Below the pieces are notes generated by a model, which was given only the letters and a program-made list of their open reading frames with translations, ran no database searches and had not been told where the DNA came from. From Bacillota bacterium (GTDB lineage: Bacteria > Bacillota > Clostridia > Lachnospirales > Lachnospiraceae), in the NCBI GenBank assembly GCA_023413555.1, contig JAEZPG010000101.1, forward strand, positions 1 through 35,877: a stretch of DNA of 35,877 bases. The letters run 5' to 3'. Positions 17,018 through 25,610 of this stretch are shown in pieces. Position 1 is the stretch's first letter. Each line of letters begins with the position of its first letter. A program made the position numbers and the translations under genes.

Positions 17018-17785
17018 CTATTTCGCCATGAGTAACATCTTCTTTGAGATCTTCGCACAGAAATCTGGCTCCATTTCCTGCATAATTAGGGCACTCTTTG
17101 AAGTATTCATGCTCATAAGTATCTGTGACACCAAATCCAAATCCCCTGTCATAATCTGTAACGCATCAGCAGCAGCTTTAGGTTCCATCTTGGAATAACG
17201 TTCTCCTTGCTGCTTGATTTTCTCATCAATCTGCATTTGTTCCACTACCTGTCGATATATTTCTGCAGCATTTTCAGGGTTGATTTGTTCGTAATACTTA
17301 ATATATTCGCTGATATCTGGTGCCTTTTCATTCTTCACGACGTTAGTGTCAAAATCTAAAACCCTCTTATTAAATTCTTTACTTGCCTCCTCGAATGCCT
17401 TCAATCTTGTTACTTCAGCGGTTAAGTCCTTTATGGCCTTCTCATTTTCTGACTTAGTCTTATCCATTTCTGCTAGCTGTTTTTGTAAATCCTTTATCTT
17501 ATCAACTGCATCTCCCAAATTGTCATATTCATAGCCCTCTTCATCTGCTATTATTTTATCAGGAGCTTCAGGTAAAATCCAATTAACCACTGGTACATTC
17601 TTTAACACAGGGCGAAGTACTTCAGAGCCAACCTTCCCAATATCTAGTTTTATAAAAATAATGATGATACTCATTAATATCACAACAATAAAGAGCCAAA
17701 TTAGTATAGATATTATCTTGCTAACAGTACCCTCTTTGTCTTCACCTTCCATGCCAGGAATTGCATTTCTATCTTTTTTAGCCAT
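17018..17785 (-). CDS. motE: MotE family chaperone-like protein (YlxF)
   Basis: A 255-residue protein with a charged N-terminus, one membrane helix (about residues 22-46), a coiled coil (about 90-140) and a C-terminal helical domain with MEPKAAADALQIMTGDLDLVSQILMSMNTSKSALIMQEMEPDFCAKIS. That last part matches the MgtE-N-like domain of MotE/YlxF, which in other bacteria helps MotB or stator assembly. The start ATG is three bases after the fliJ stop. It sits between fliJ and fliK, as in Bacillus (ylxF). Function in this organism is inferred from the family. Confidence 0.85.
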   Translation of the reverse strand: MAKKDRNAIPGMEGEDKEGTVSKIISILIWLFIVVILMSIIIIFIKLDIGKVGSEVLRPVLKNVPVVNWILPEAPDKIIADEEGYEYDNLGDAVDKIKDLQKQLAEMDKTKSENEKAIKDLTAEVTRLKAFEEASKEFNKRVLDFDTNVVKNEKAPDISEYIKYYEQINPENAAEIYRQVVEQMQIDEKIKQQGERYSKMEPKAAADALQIMTGDLDLVSQILMSMNTSKSALIMQEMEPDFCAKISKKMLLMAK

Positions 17786-17788
17786 ATT

Positions 17789-18241
17789 CTACTCATCCTC
17801 ACCATTATTGTTATACTTATAGCTCACTAATTCATCAACTTCCTTATTCTCCTCATGATTCAGTTCAGCCACAAAATCCTCAAAAGCATTTTCCTTTAAT
17901 TTCTCATGTGTCTTTCTATCAATCATTGCCTCACTCATTTTTACTCTGGCTATTTCAAGCTTCTTTTCAGCAACCTCCACATTTCGTTGTTGCTCCTCTA
18001 CGTGATATTCCATTGTTTTAATGGCCTGTCGGCAAAGGTTAATATCTTTGATGTTTAAAGCTTGTTTTATCTCTCCAAGGAACTTCTTCTCGTAAAAGAA
18101 TTTTCGTGTCATTAGGTTGCTTAATTTATCAACTTCCTGGTCCAAGGCATTTTTTGCAATAGCATACTCATTTTTTGCCTGATCTTCTATTTTATTTTTT
18201 ATATTTAAGATATTCTGTAACTTATATATAAATTTTGCCAA
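17789..18241 (-). CDS. fliJ: FliJ, export chaperone-escort coiled-coil protein
   Basis: A 150-residue protein that is almost entirely predicted alpha-helix with many charged residues, as expected for FliJ, the central stalk of the FliI ATPase ring. I choose a TTG start at 18241, which gives MAKFIYKLQNILNIK, matching the family N-terminus, with GGAGAG 8 bases upstream. A GTG three codons earlier (18250) is possible but overlaps that ribosome binding site. It follows fliI by 49 bases and precedes motE. Confident from shape and position. Confidence 0.9.
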   Translation of the reverse strand: MAKFIYKLQNILNIKNKIEDQAKNEYAIAKNALDQEVDKLSNLMTRKFFYEKKFLGEIKQALNIKDINLCRQAIKTMEYHVEEQQRNVEVAEKKLEIARVKMSEAMIDRKTHEKLKENAFEDFVAELNHEENKEVDELVSYKYNNNGEDE

Positions 18242-18290
18242 TTGCAACACTCTCCATTAGATGTGTTATAGATGTGTTAAATTATGTACT

Positions 18291-19601
18291 CTATGATACC
18301 GTTTCTAACAATTGTTTCACTATTGTATTAAAATCCAATCTCTCTTCTACTTCCTGCTGCAAAAATAAGTTGACCGCCTCAATTTTCGATATCGCAAGGT
18401 CTATTGCTTTGTTCGAACCCGCTTTATAAGCTCCAATATTAATGATATCCTCTGCATCCTGATATGTTGCCAGTATATTTTTTAGCTTTCCAGCAGCTTC
18501 TTTATGTTCTTTCTCTATAACATGGGACATGACACGAGAGATACTCTGCAATATATCAATTGCAGGATAATGATTTTTATTGGCCATTTTTCTTGTTAAC
18601 ATAATATGACCATCCAAAATTCCTCTGGCAGTATCTGTAATAGGTTCATTAAAGTCATCACCATCTACCAGAACCGTATACAACCCTGTAATGGAGCCCT
18701 TTTCTGCATTTCCTGCCCGCTCAAGTAGCTTTGGCATTTCAGCATATACACTAGGTGGATATCCCCTAGAAACAGGTGGTTCCCCTGAAGCCAGTCCTAT
18801 CTCTCTTTGTGCCATAGAAAAACGTGTCAGACTATCCATCATTAACAGAACGTCCTTTCCCTGATCACGGAAATATTCTGCAATACTAGTAGCCGTCTTT
18901 GCCGCTTTGTTACGAATTAGGGCTGGTTTATCTGACGTAGCAACTACTACAACCGAACGCCTCATCCCTTCTTCCCCTAAGTCACGTTCTATAAATTCAC
19001 GTACTTCTCTGCCACGCTCACCGATTAACGCTATTACATTAATATCTGCTTTAGTATTTCTTGCAAACATACCAAGTAATGTACTTTTCCCAACACCACT
19101 ACCAGCAAAGATACCGATACGTTGACCTTTACCCACTGTAATAAGCCCATCTACAGCTTTTACTCCTAATGGTAACACTTCGTCAATTATTTTTCTTGTC
19201 ATAGGATCTGGCGGTGCCGCTTCCACAGAGTAGGTAGCAGTACAATTTAGTAGCTTTTTATCAAAAGGATTGCCTAAACCATCCAAAGTTTTACCTAGTA
19301 AATCATCACCCACAAAAACCTTGAGAGGCTCATGAGTAGTTTCTACTGTACTTCCTACACCAATACCCTCCACATTATGGTAAGGCATTAACAAAATTCT
19401 GTCATCTCGAAATCCCACAACTTCTGCCATAATAGAATGCTTTTTATCCTGTGAGACAATGAGACACAAATCATTCAAGTTGGCATCTGGACCGACGGAT
19501 TCAATAGTCAGTCCTACTATCTTAACCACCTTCCCCAGTTGCTTCTCATATGATTCATTAAGTAAATCATAATACTTATTAAAATCAATATGAAATGACA
19601 T
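18291..19601 (-). CDS. fliI: FliI, flagellar export ATPase
   Basis: A 436-residue F1-beta-like ATPase that energises export and unloads substrates. The Walker A motif is in IGIFAGSGVGKSTLLG, the catalytic ALIGERGREV glutamate is present, and Walker B is in VLLMMDSLTRFSMAQREIGLA. The ATP synthase alpha/beta signature PPVSRGYPPSVYAEMPKLLERAG is complete. The ATG at 19601 follows AGGAG with 7 bases spacing, 13 bases after fliH. Length is normal. Confident. Confidence 0.97.
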   Translation of the reverse strand: MSFHIDFNKYYDLLNESYEKQLGKVVKIVGLTIESVGPDANLNDLCLIVSQDKKHSIMAEVVGFRDDRILLMPYHNVEGIGVGSTVETTHEPLKVFVGDDLLGKTLDGLGNPFDKKLLNCTATYSVEAAPPDPMTRKIIDEVLPLGVKAVDGLITVGKGQRIGIFAGSGVGKSTLLGMFARNTKADINVIALIGERGREVREFIERDLGEEGMRRSVVVVATSDKPALIRNKAAKTATSIAEYFRDQGKDVLLMMDSLTRFSMAQREIGLASGEPPVSRGYPPSVYAEMPKLLERAGNAEKGSITGLYTVLVDGDDFNEPITDTARGILDGHIMLTRKMANKNHYPAIDILQSISRVMSHVIEKEHKEAAGKLKNILATYQDAEDIINIGAYKAGSNKAIDLAISKIEAVNLFLQQEVEERLDFNTIVKQLLETVS

Positions 19602-19614
19602 GTCTACTCCTATC

Positions 19615-20415
19615 CTAACTCACCACAAGCATTTTTAAATTTTTAATTAAGTTGCTTAGCTGAATATCTAAACTACAGTCTATATAGTGTCCATTCGTCT
19701 CTATGAGACATTGATTTTTACTTAAGCCGCGGTCCTCTAAAATCTGAAGCATAACATCTTGATTTAGGGAACCAATGATACAATCCTTCTGGGATTTTAC
19801 AAACTCAAAATCCTCTTTAGAAACCCAAACAATAAATTCTCCATTTTGTTCTAGATTGGTAATCGCTTGATTGATTAAATGGAGAATTACTCCTTTTTGG
19901 TCCTCTACAATCACGTTTGTCAGCTTTTCAATCAAACCAGAAATAATATCTACAAACTTGGGTTCCAGTTCCTGTAATAAAGCTTGATAATCCTGTTCTT
20001 GTCTCTTAAGTTTATCCTTAAGTTCAGTCTCTAGACGTTCAATTTCCTTAGATCCATCCTCAAACCCTTTCACATACCCTAACTTTTTCCCTTCCTCCAT
20101 TGCAAGGGATCTGATACTTTGAGCTTCTTCCTTTGCCTGATTCACAATATCAATAGCCTTTTGCCTAGCTTCATTTATGGTTCTCTCAGCCGATTGTATA
20201 ATAAGAGCTTGTTCCTCATCAATCAATCTCTGCATGTTAACCACATTCATGCCATCTATAAATTGGTTCTCTCGTATCTCGTTCTGTGAATCATTAACCT
20301 GTGGAAGAATGTTTTTCTGCGCCAATGTTTTAAAACATGTATCAGAGTCTATAATTTCCTTACTCGAATTTACATAAATAAAATTAGATTTTATCAGGTT
20401 AGACAATAATCTCAT
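19615..20415 (-). CDS. fliH: FliH, regulator of the FliI ATPase
   Basis: A 266-residue cytoplasmic protein with a long central coiled coil (about residues 75-155, rich in Gln, Glu, Ala, Lys) and a C-terminal domain with FVDIISGLIEKLTNVIVEDQKGVILHLINQAI, typical of FliH/YscL stators of the type III ATPase. The ATG at 20415 is chosen because AGAGG lies 8 bases before it; a GTG three codons upstream is less well placed. The start overlaps the end of fliG by 17 bases, suggesting coupled translation. Confident. Confidence 0.92.
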   Translation of the reverse strand: MRLLSNLIKSNFIYVNSSKEIIDSDTCFKTLAQKNILPQVNDSQNEIRENQFIDGMNVVNMQRLIDEEQALIIQSAERTINEARQKAIDIVNQAKEEAQSIRSLAMEEGKKLGYVKGFEDGSKEIERLETELKDKLKRQEQDYQALLQELEPKFVDIISGLIEKLTNVIVEDQKGVILHLINQAITNLEQNGEFIVWVSKEDFEFVKSQKDCIIGSLNQDVMLQILEDRGLSKNQCLIETNGHYIDCSLDIQLSNLIKNLKMLVVS

Positions 20416-21409
20416 CACCTCCACCTCTGGAAATAATAATCTCTGCGGAATCCTCTAACTTACGAATTATATTAACAATCTTCTGTTGTGCCTCTTCAAC
20501 ATCCTTAAGACGTACAGGTCCCATAAATTCCATATCCTCTTTAATCATAGTGGACAGACGTTTGGACAGGTTATTAAAGATAATATTTTGTACTTCTTCA
20601 TTAGCACCCTTCAATGCAATAGCAAGCTCATTATTGTCAACTTCACGAAGAACACGTTGAATTGATTTGTCGTCCAAAGATAAAATATCTTCGAACACAA
20701 ACATCTTACGACGTATTTCATCAGCAAGCTCTGGTTCTTCAAGCTCCAATGTTTCCATAATATGCTTCTCTGTACTACGATCTACCGTATTCAAAATGTC
20801 TACGATAGAATCCACGCCACCTACAATGGTATAGTCTTGGTTTACTAAAGAAGCCAATTTACGTTCCAATACCTTCTCAACTTCTTTGATGACATCCGGA
20901 CTTGTACGATCCATCTGAGCAATACGTCTTGCAACATCCGCCTGTTTGTCTGGCGTTAGGGAACTGATAATAGTACTAGCTTGTGCCGATGGAAGATAAG
21001 ATAAAATAAGAGCTATCGTCTGAGGATGTTCGTCTTGAATAAAGTTTAATAACTGAGATGCATCTGTTTTCCTAATGAATTCAAATGGTCTAACCTGTAA
21101 GGAAGCTGTTAATTTACCAATGACATCTCTAGCCTTTTCAGCTCCAAGAGCTTTCTCCAATAGTTCTTTAGCGTAGGCTATACCACCTTCTGCTATATAT
21201 TGCTGAGCCAGACATATTTCATAAAATTCATTTAATATATTTTCCTTTACCTGAGGGACTATGCTTCTTGTATTGGCAATTTCAAGTATCAGTTGTTCAA
21301 TTTCTTCTTCCTTTAAATGCTTAAATATATTTGAAGACTTTTCAGGACCAAGCGTAATTAACAACACTGCTGCTTTCTGAACCCCAGTCATATCACTATT
21401 CTTAGTCAT
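20399..21409 (-). CDS. fliG: FliG, flagellar motor switch protein
   Basis: A 336-residue C-ring protein that receives torque from the stator. The N-terminal domain (MTGVQKAAVLLITLG) binds FliF. The middle domain has the EHPQ motif in DEHPQTIALIL. The C-terminal domain has the charged torque helix region (FVFEDILSLDDKSIQRVLREVDNNELAIALK). The ATG at 21409 follows GGGGG within the fliF stop region and gives MTKNSDMTG; earlier starts lie inside fliF. All domains are present. Confident. Confidence 0.97.
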   Translation of the reverse strand: MTKNSDMTGVQKAAVLLITLGPEKSSNIFKHLKEEEIEQLILEIANTRSIVPQVKENILNEFYEICLAQQYIAEGGIAYAKELLEKALGAEKARDVIGKLTASLQVRPFEFIRKTDASQLLNFIQDEHPQTIALILSYLPSAQASTIISSLTPDKQADVARRIAQMDRTSPDVIKEVEKVLERKLASLVNQDYTIVGGVDSIVDILNTVDRSTEKHIMETLELEEPELADEIRRKMFVFEDILSLDDKSIQRVLREVDNNELAIALKGANEEVQNIIFNNLSKRLSTMIKEDMEFMGPVRLKDVEEAQQKIVNIIRKLEDSAEIIISRGGGDEIIV

Positions 21410-21414
21410 GCTAA

Positions 21415-23025
21415 TTACCCCCAATCCTCATTGAGCCAGTTACGAAGCAATTGTGCAACCGCCTCCGGATTATCATCTACAAATTTCTCTATCATCTTTC
21501 TAGTTTCAGACTTCTCTGAAAATTCTATATCTTCTAGATTCTGATTTTCCTTTGTAGTCGCAAGGAGTTCTTCTACAGACAGTTCTGGCTCCTGTTCAGT
21601 AACCTCCACTGGTTTCGCCACTTTAAATACAACGAAGATAAGTAAAGATACTATCAGCACAATCAATCCAATCATAATATACAAATCATAATTGGTCTCA
21701 TGCTCTTCCTCATCCTGGAAAATAGGCTGATTCCATGCTGTTATAGTCAGATTCCTAGCATCAATTCCAGTGGTGCTTTTTACCAATTGATACACTTCAT
21801 CTGCTACATCAATTTGTGTTTTCTCTTGATTTTGACGTTTAAACTCACTCCAAGACATGTCATTAAGCAATCCCTGCTCTTCCGCTTCTTCTTGCTTGTA
21901 AACTGTATAGCTGGTAGCCACAATAGCCATGCTTGATTCGCCTGGGACTACAGCCCCAACTTCATATTCCGTTGTTGTCTTTCTTTCATTTGGTTTATAC
22001 TCATCTGTTTGAGATTTCGTACTTGTTCCAGTCTGATTAGTATCCTCTATCAGATAACTGGTATCATCATCATTAGTATCTGTTCCAGGTGGTCCGCCTG
22101 TTCCTGTAGTGCCCTCAGTCTGATAAGTATAACGTTTACTTAATAACCCCTGTTCTTGTCCTTCTGCAGGGGTATATTCCGTATAAAGCTCGCTAACTTT
22201 GTCCATATCAAATTTAATATTAGCTGCACCTATTTCTATGTCTTTATAGGTACCGTATTTTAATAATACCTGCTTTACATTATTTGCAATGACATTGGAT
22301 AGCTTCTCTTTATAGTCAATGATAGAATTAACCGAGCCACCTAGGGTATTATCTGGATTGCCTCCAAATAATAAATTGCTGTTACTATCTATAATTGTAA
22401 TATTGTCTGTATTTTTGTTACCAACAATACCAGCTAAAAAGGTTGCCACATATTTTGCATTCTCTTCAGACAAAGCAGATTCCTTTTCCAAAGTCAACAT
22501 AACGCTTACAGTTGCATCTTGAGCCTCTGACATGATGGTATAGTCATCCACCGGCTTATTTATGTACACGACTGCATCTTCGATACCAGACATCTTCATT
22601 AGTTTGGTTCGAACATCACTTTGCAGTGCAAGATTTGTTTTTAGTACCTTTTCACTTTCTGTGGTACTCATACTATTGGTAAGAGCCTCTTCATAGGAAT
22701 AATCTGCAGTAGAGATATTACTTTTACCAATGGCTATTATCGCATCGGTTGAAGAACCTTCCGCTACAAGAACCGTAACATAATCGTCATCAAGCTTACT
22801 ATCAATTCCCTGTTCTTTTAATAAATCAACAGCCTGGCTGGCAACTTTAGTATCATCACACGTTATTAAAGTAACATAGGATACCTTATTGATTATCAGA
22901 GCAAGGAACACAATAGCCAATATTACTGCCGCCAAGACACTAAATACTATCGTTTTTTGTTTTTTTGTATATTTTTTCCAAAATTCAACAATTGTCTTCA
23001 ATATTTGTTTTAACTTCTCTTGCAT
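21415..23025 (-). CDS. fliF: FliF, MS-ring protein
   Basis: A 536-residue membrane ring protein. One membrane helix is near the N-terminus (about residues 25-46) and a second near the C-terminus (about 447-468, YIMIGLIVLIVSLLIFVVF). Between them are the ring-building domains with LALQSDVRTKLMKMSGIEDAVVYI. A low-complexity Gly/Thr/Asp-rich loop lies around residues 310-340. The cytoplasmic C-terminus ending in AVAQLLRNWLNEDW binds FliG. The start is ATG at 23025 after AAGGGGCGG. It follows fliE by 21 bases. Confident. Confidence 0.96.
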   Translation of the reverse strand: MQEKLKQILKTIVEFWKKYTKKQKTIVFSVLAAVILAIVFLALIINKVSYVTLITCDDTKVASQAVDLLKEQGIDSKLDDDYVTVLVAEGSSTDAIIAIGKSNISTADYSYEEALTNSMSTTESEKVLKTNLALQSDVRTKLMKMSGIEDAVVYINKPVDDYTIMSEAQDATVSVMLTLEKESALSEENAKYVATFLAGIVGNKNTDNITIIDSNSNLLFGGNPDNTLGGSVNSIIDYKEKLSNVIANNVKQVLLKYGTYKDIEIGAANIKFDMDKVSELYTEYTPAEGQEQGLLSKRYTYQTEGTTGTGGPPGTDTNDDDTSYLIEDTNQTGTSTKSQTDEYKPNERKTTTEYEVGAVVPGESSMAIVATSYTVYKQEEAEEQGLLNDMSWSEFKRQNQEKTQIDVADEVYQLVKSTTGIDARNLTITAWNQPIFQDEEEHETNYDLYIMIGLIVLIVSLLIFVVFKVAKPVEVTEQEPELSVEELLATTKENQNLEDIEFSEKSETRKMIEKFVDDNPEAVAQLLRNWLNEDWG

Positions 23026-23046
23026 ATTACCGCCCCTTAGAATTTA

Positions 23047-23379
23047 CTAGAACTGTAAATTCATAATCTCCTTATATGCATCTAATATAGTCTTTCTTAA
23101 TGCTATGGTATAATTCAAGGAAAAACTAGCTTTTTCCTGAGCAATCTGAACGTCATGGGTACTGTTAGACAACCCCATTGCAAACTTTATTTCTTCCTCT
23201 TCCGCAGCATTTGTTAAATTATTTGTTTCATTTACTTGGCTCATAATAGCATTAAATATTGAATCAAAACTGCTGGTACGATCTGTTGCCGATGTACTTG
23301 ACAGACCATTTGAAGATATACCGTTTACTTTCGAATAATCGTTATCCAAAATATTTTGTATTCCCAATACACTGCTCAT
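23047..23379 (-). CDS. fliE: FliE, MS-ring/rod junction protein
   Basis: A 110-residue protein linking the MS ring to the rod. The conserved C-terminal half has NSTHDVQIAQEKASFSLNYT and ALRKTILDAYKEIMNLQF, the FliE signature. The N-terminal half is Ser/Asn-rich and variable. Length is normal. The ATG at 23379 follows a G-rich ribosome binding site (TTGGGGG). Position between flgC and fliF is standard. Confident. Confidence 0.95.
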   Translation of the reverse strand: MSSVLGIQNILDNDYSKVNGISSNGLSSTSATDRTSSFDSIFNAIMSQVNETNNLTNAAEEEEIKFAMGLSNSTHDVQIAQEKASFSLNYTIALRKTILDAYKEIMNLQF

Positions 23380-23417
23380 CTTAAAACCCCCAATTTAACA
23401 ATAATTGATATGTATGT

Positions 23418-23855
23418 TTATTTCCCAACTTCCAGTCCCTTTAGTGCCATTGCCTTTGTAGCGTTAAATGCTGTCACATTGGCCTCATATGCTCTGGAAG
23501 CGTCTATTAAATTTGTCATCTCTGTTACAGAGTTAATGTTTGGGTATGTAACATAACCTTCCTCGTCAGCATCCGTATGAGAGGGATCATAAACCTTTTT
23601 CATAGCTGTTTTTGTATCCTCAATTATGCTGGATACCTTAACGCCTGTTCCAGAAAATCCCACTGCATTAGCATAAACATTGGAAAAGGGAGAAAAACCT
23701 TTTTCAGAGAAAACTACAGTACGACGTACATACGGGGTTCCATCTTCTGTTCTAGTTGTATTAACATTGGCAATATTTTGTGCAATAATATCAGTTCTAA
23801 GTCTTTGTGCTGTCATACCAGAAGCACTGATGTTCATAGATGAAAAAACAGACAT
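23418..23855 (-). CDS. flgC: FlgC, proximal rod protein
   Basis: A 145-residue rod protein. The N-terminal FSSMNISASGMTAQRLRTDIIAQNIAN and the C-terminal NLIDASRAYEANVTAFNATKAMALKGLEVGK are the paired helices typical of rod and hook proteins, and the latter is characteristic of FlgC. The ATG at 23855 (MSVFSSMN) is chosen because AAGGAG lies 8 bases before it; an earlier in-frame start at 23873 overlaps that site. Confident. Confidence 0.96.
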   Translation of the reverse strand: MSVFSSMNISASGMTAQRLRTDIIAQNIANVNTTRTEDGTPYVRRTVVFSEKGFSPFSNVYANAVGFSGTGVKVSSIIEDTKTAMKKVYDPSHTDADEEGYVTYPNINSVTEMTNLIDASRAYEANVTAFNATKAMALKGLEVGK

Positions 23856-23898
23856 TCTCTCACTCCTTTTCATTTAATAAACCTATATAAATAATGAC

Positions 23899-24288
23899 CT
23901 AAATGTTTTTCACCACACTATTTAGTCTTTTAAACTCATGTGTAATAGAGTCTAATAACGCATTATAACTTATCTGATTTTCAGCATAATTGGACTCTTC
24001 CACATCAATATCCACATTATTGCCATCCAATCTAGTACTTAAATTAGAATGATCCGTATAAATAGTACTATTTATCATATTCAGATCCATCTGATTTACC
24101 GCATTATCTAGTACAGAATCACTATTTATTGCGTTACGTAAATATGTCTCAAAGCTGACATCCTGTCTCTTAAAATTTGGTGTACTAACATTCGCAATAT
24201 TGTTCGCCAACACCGTGTTACGGGTCCAACTAGCATCTGCTGCTTTATCCAACACATTGATATAGTTAAAAACAGAGGAATTTACCAT
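23899..24288 (-). CDS. flgB: FlgB, proximal rod protein; first gene of the flagellar cluster
   Basis: A 129-residue rod protein with VLANNIANVSTPNFKRQDVSFE near the N-terminus and a C-terminal helix YNALLDSITHEFKRLNSVV. The start is the ATG at 24288 (MVNSSVFNYINVLD), behind GAAAGGA; upstream in-frame starts at 24333 and 24300 precede or overlap that site and do not fit the family. It is the first gene after the codY terminator and a predicted promoter, so it opens the flagellar operon. Confident. Confidence 0.95.
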   Translation of the reverse strand: MVNSSVFNYINVLDKAADASWTRNTVLANNIANVSTPNFKRQDVSFETYLRNAINSDSVLDNAVNQMDLNMINSTIYTDHSNLSTRLDGNNVDIDVEESNYAENQISYNALLDSITHEFKRLNSVVKNI

Positions 24289-24313
24289 ATTTATACACAT
24301 CCTTTCTTTATCT

Positions 24314-24341
24314 ATTATAATAAAAATCAACAATTATACAA
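24314..24341 (-). promoter_or_regulatory. Predicted promoter of the flagellar operon
   Basis: A perfect TATAAT at 24319..24314 with a weak TTGTAT at 24341..24336 (16-base spacer) lies about 25 bases before the flgB start. A second TATAAT at 24338..24333 has no good -35. No sigma-D (sigma-28) type promoter with GCCGATAA is visible, so vegetative sigma-A control of the early genes is likely. Confidence 0.5.
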
Positions 24342-24343
24342 GA

Positions 24344-24358
24344 AAAATTCTAAAAATG
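24344..24358 (-). promoter_or_regulatory. CodY-box-like sequence before flgB
   Basis: CATTTTTAGAATTTT matches 11 of 15 positions of the CodY box AATTTTCWGAAAATT, including the central WGAA. It lies just upstream of the predicted flgB -35. CodY represses the equivalent operon in Bacillus subtilis (established). In AT-rich DNA an 11/15 match can be chance. Confidence 0.35.
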
Positions 24359-24437
24359 TATCTAAAGTACTAGGCGCTGTAATATTTTTACATTATAATT
24401 CATAATTCCTGTCCGGGATTTTTCCTTATTTTTACAA

Positions 24438-24467
24438 AAGGATATATAGGTCCTCCTATATATCCTT
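24438..24467 (-). terminator. codY terminator
   Basis: A perfect 13-bp stem (arms 24438-24450 and 24455-24467, loop of four) begins 14 bases after the codY stop, followed on the minus strand by a short T-rich stretch. It separates codY from the flagellar operon. The T run is short, so some readthrough into flgB is possible. Confidence 0.78.
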
Positions 24468-24480
24468 AAATTTTAACAAG

Positions 24481-25251
24481 CTAGTTTTTCATTTTTTTTA
24501 ACTCATCAAAAACCACATCGTTTAATACTTTAATATAGGTACCCTTCATACCAGAAGAGCGTGACTCTATAACACCTGCACTTTCAAACTTGCGCAGAGC
24601 ATTTACAATAACAGATCTTGTAATGCCGACTCTATCAGCAATCTTACTGGCAACGAGAATTCCTTCATTGCCTTCTAGTTCATCAAATATATGTGTAATT
24701 GCTTCTAACTCCGAAAAAGACAAGGTACTAATTGCAGATTTTACGATTTGAATCTTACGATTTTCTTCTGCATTTTCTTCGTTTACTGAGCGCATCATTT
24801 CTAGACCAACTACAGTAGTCCCATATTCACTTAAAATAATATCATCAATTATGTACTGAGAATCACATTTATACAAGAACAAAGTTCCTAAACGCTCCCC
24901 TGCGATATCAATAGGGGTTATAATTGCTTGATATCTATTCACATCATGAGTTTCAAACCCTAAGGTTATTAAGTTAACGTTTTCTTTTGTTGAAAGTACA
25001 TTTAATAATCGCTCATTTAACATAGCGTCAATATAGCCACCAACGTTGTCCTTAATCAACTCATGAATCTCATCAATATCAGCACGATTCTTCACGCCTA
25101 GTACTTTTCCTTTCTTACTGATTACAAGAATATTCGATTCCAAGATGTCACTTAATACATCACATATATCATTGAACACTACCTTATGTGAATTATTATT
25201 ATGCAACAACTTGTTGATTTTTCTTGTTTTATCTAGCAATTGTACGCTCAT
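24481..25251 (-). CDS. codY: CodY, GTP/branched-chain amino acid-responsive global repressor
   Basis: A 256-residue transcription regulator. The N-terminus MSVQLLDKTRKINKLL is typical; a GAF ligand domain for isoleucine and valine covers about residues 1-155. The C-terminal winged helix contains GILVASKIADRVGITRSVIV and NALRKFESAGVIESRS. Length matches the family (about 257-260). The ATG follows GGGAGG with 7 bases spacing. It has its own predicted extended -10 promoter and its own terminator, and lies directly before flgB as in Bacillus, where it represses motility and sporulation genes in rich conditions. Here codY is not in an hslUV-codY arrangement; topA is its upstream neighbour. Confidence 0.97.
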   Translation of the reverse strand: MSVQLLDKTRKINKLLHNNNSHKVVFNDICDVLSDILESNILVISKKGKVLGVKNRADIDEIHELIKDNVGGYIDAMLNERLLNVLSTKENVNLITLGFETHDVNRYQAIITPIDIAGERLGTLFLYKCDSQYIIDDIILSEYGTTVVGLEMMRSVNEENAEENRKIQIVKSAISTLSFSELEAITHIFDELEGNEGILVASKIADRVGITRSVIVNALRKFESAGVIESRSSGMKGTYIKVLNDVVFDELKKMKN

Positions 25252-25341
25252 AGCAATCCTCCCGCACCATACAAGGTTTCCCTAGCTTCAAATTTTCGTA
25301 CATTATCATCAATTAACTTCAATCAATGTACTACTCTGTAA

Positions 25342-25370
25342 ATTCTAACACATTTATTTTACAAAAACAA
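25342..25370 (-). promoter_or_regulatory. Predicted codY promoter (extended -10)
   Basis: TTGTTT at 25370..25365 and TAGAAT at 25347..25342 are separated by 17 bases, with TG one base before the -10 (extended -10). The 5' leader would be about 85 bases. The remainder of the 359-base topA-codY gap holds the topA hairpin at 25521-25566 and no gene that I can recognise. Confidence 0.6.
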
Positions 25371-25520
25371 TACATTTTAAAGTATTTTGACATTCTTTGC
25401 CTGTATAAATCTATATTTTTCACTTTTTCATGTTAGTTCAGATAATAAAATAAGAATATGTGTTAAAACCTATATTATTTTTCTAGATTAGATAGAATGG
25501 AAAGATGTGCTTACACAAAT

Positions 25521-25566
25521 AATGGATGTAAATCGACATGTATTTCTAGGTCAATTTACATCCATT
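25521..25566 (-). terminator. Large inverted repeat, probable topA terminator
   Basis: Arms at 25521-25533 and 25554-25566 pair perfectly over 13 bp (AATGGATGTAAAT), and after one mismatch a further 3 bp (25535-25537 with 25550-25552). It starts 44 bases after the topA stop. On the minus strand it is followed by TATTTGTG, a poor T run. It may terminate topA, or serve another structural role. Confidence 0.55.
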
Positions 25567-25610
25567 TTAGTTCATATAAAAGATGTCTTACTTCTTTAAA
25601 AATCTAGTTA

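Noticed and set aside
16621..17031. Open frame of 136 codons on the plus strand opposite fliK/motE
   Set aside because: It lies antisense to well-supported flagellar genes, has no ribosome binding site at its start that I can see, and its protein resembles no family. Other long plus-strand frames (for example 12320-12706, 10842-11201, 4035-4391) are rejected for the same reason.
24289..24480. Search for a sigma-28 (sigma-D) promoter before flgB
   Set aside because: No sequence close to TAAA-N15-GCCGATAA is present, so I call only a sigma-A-type promoter.
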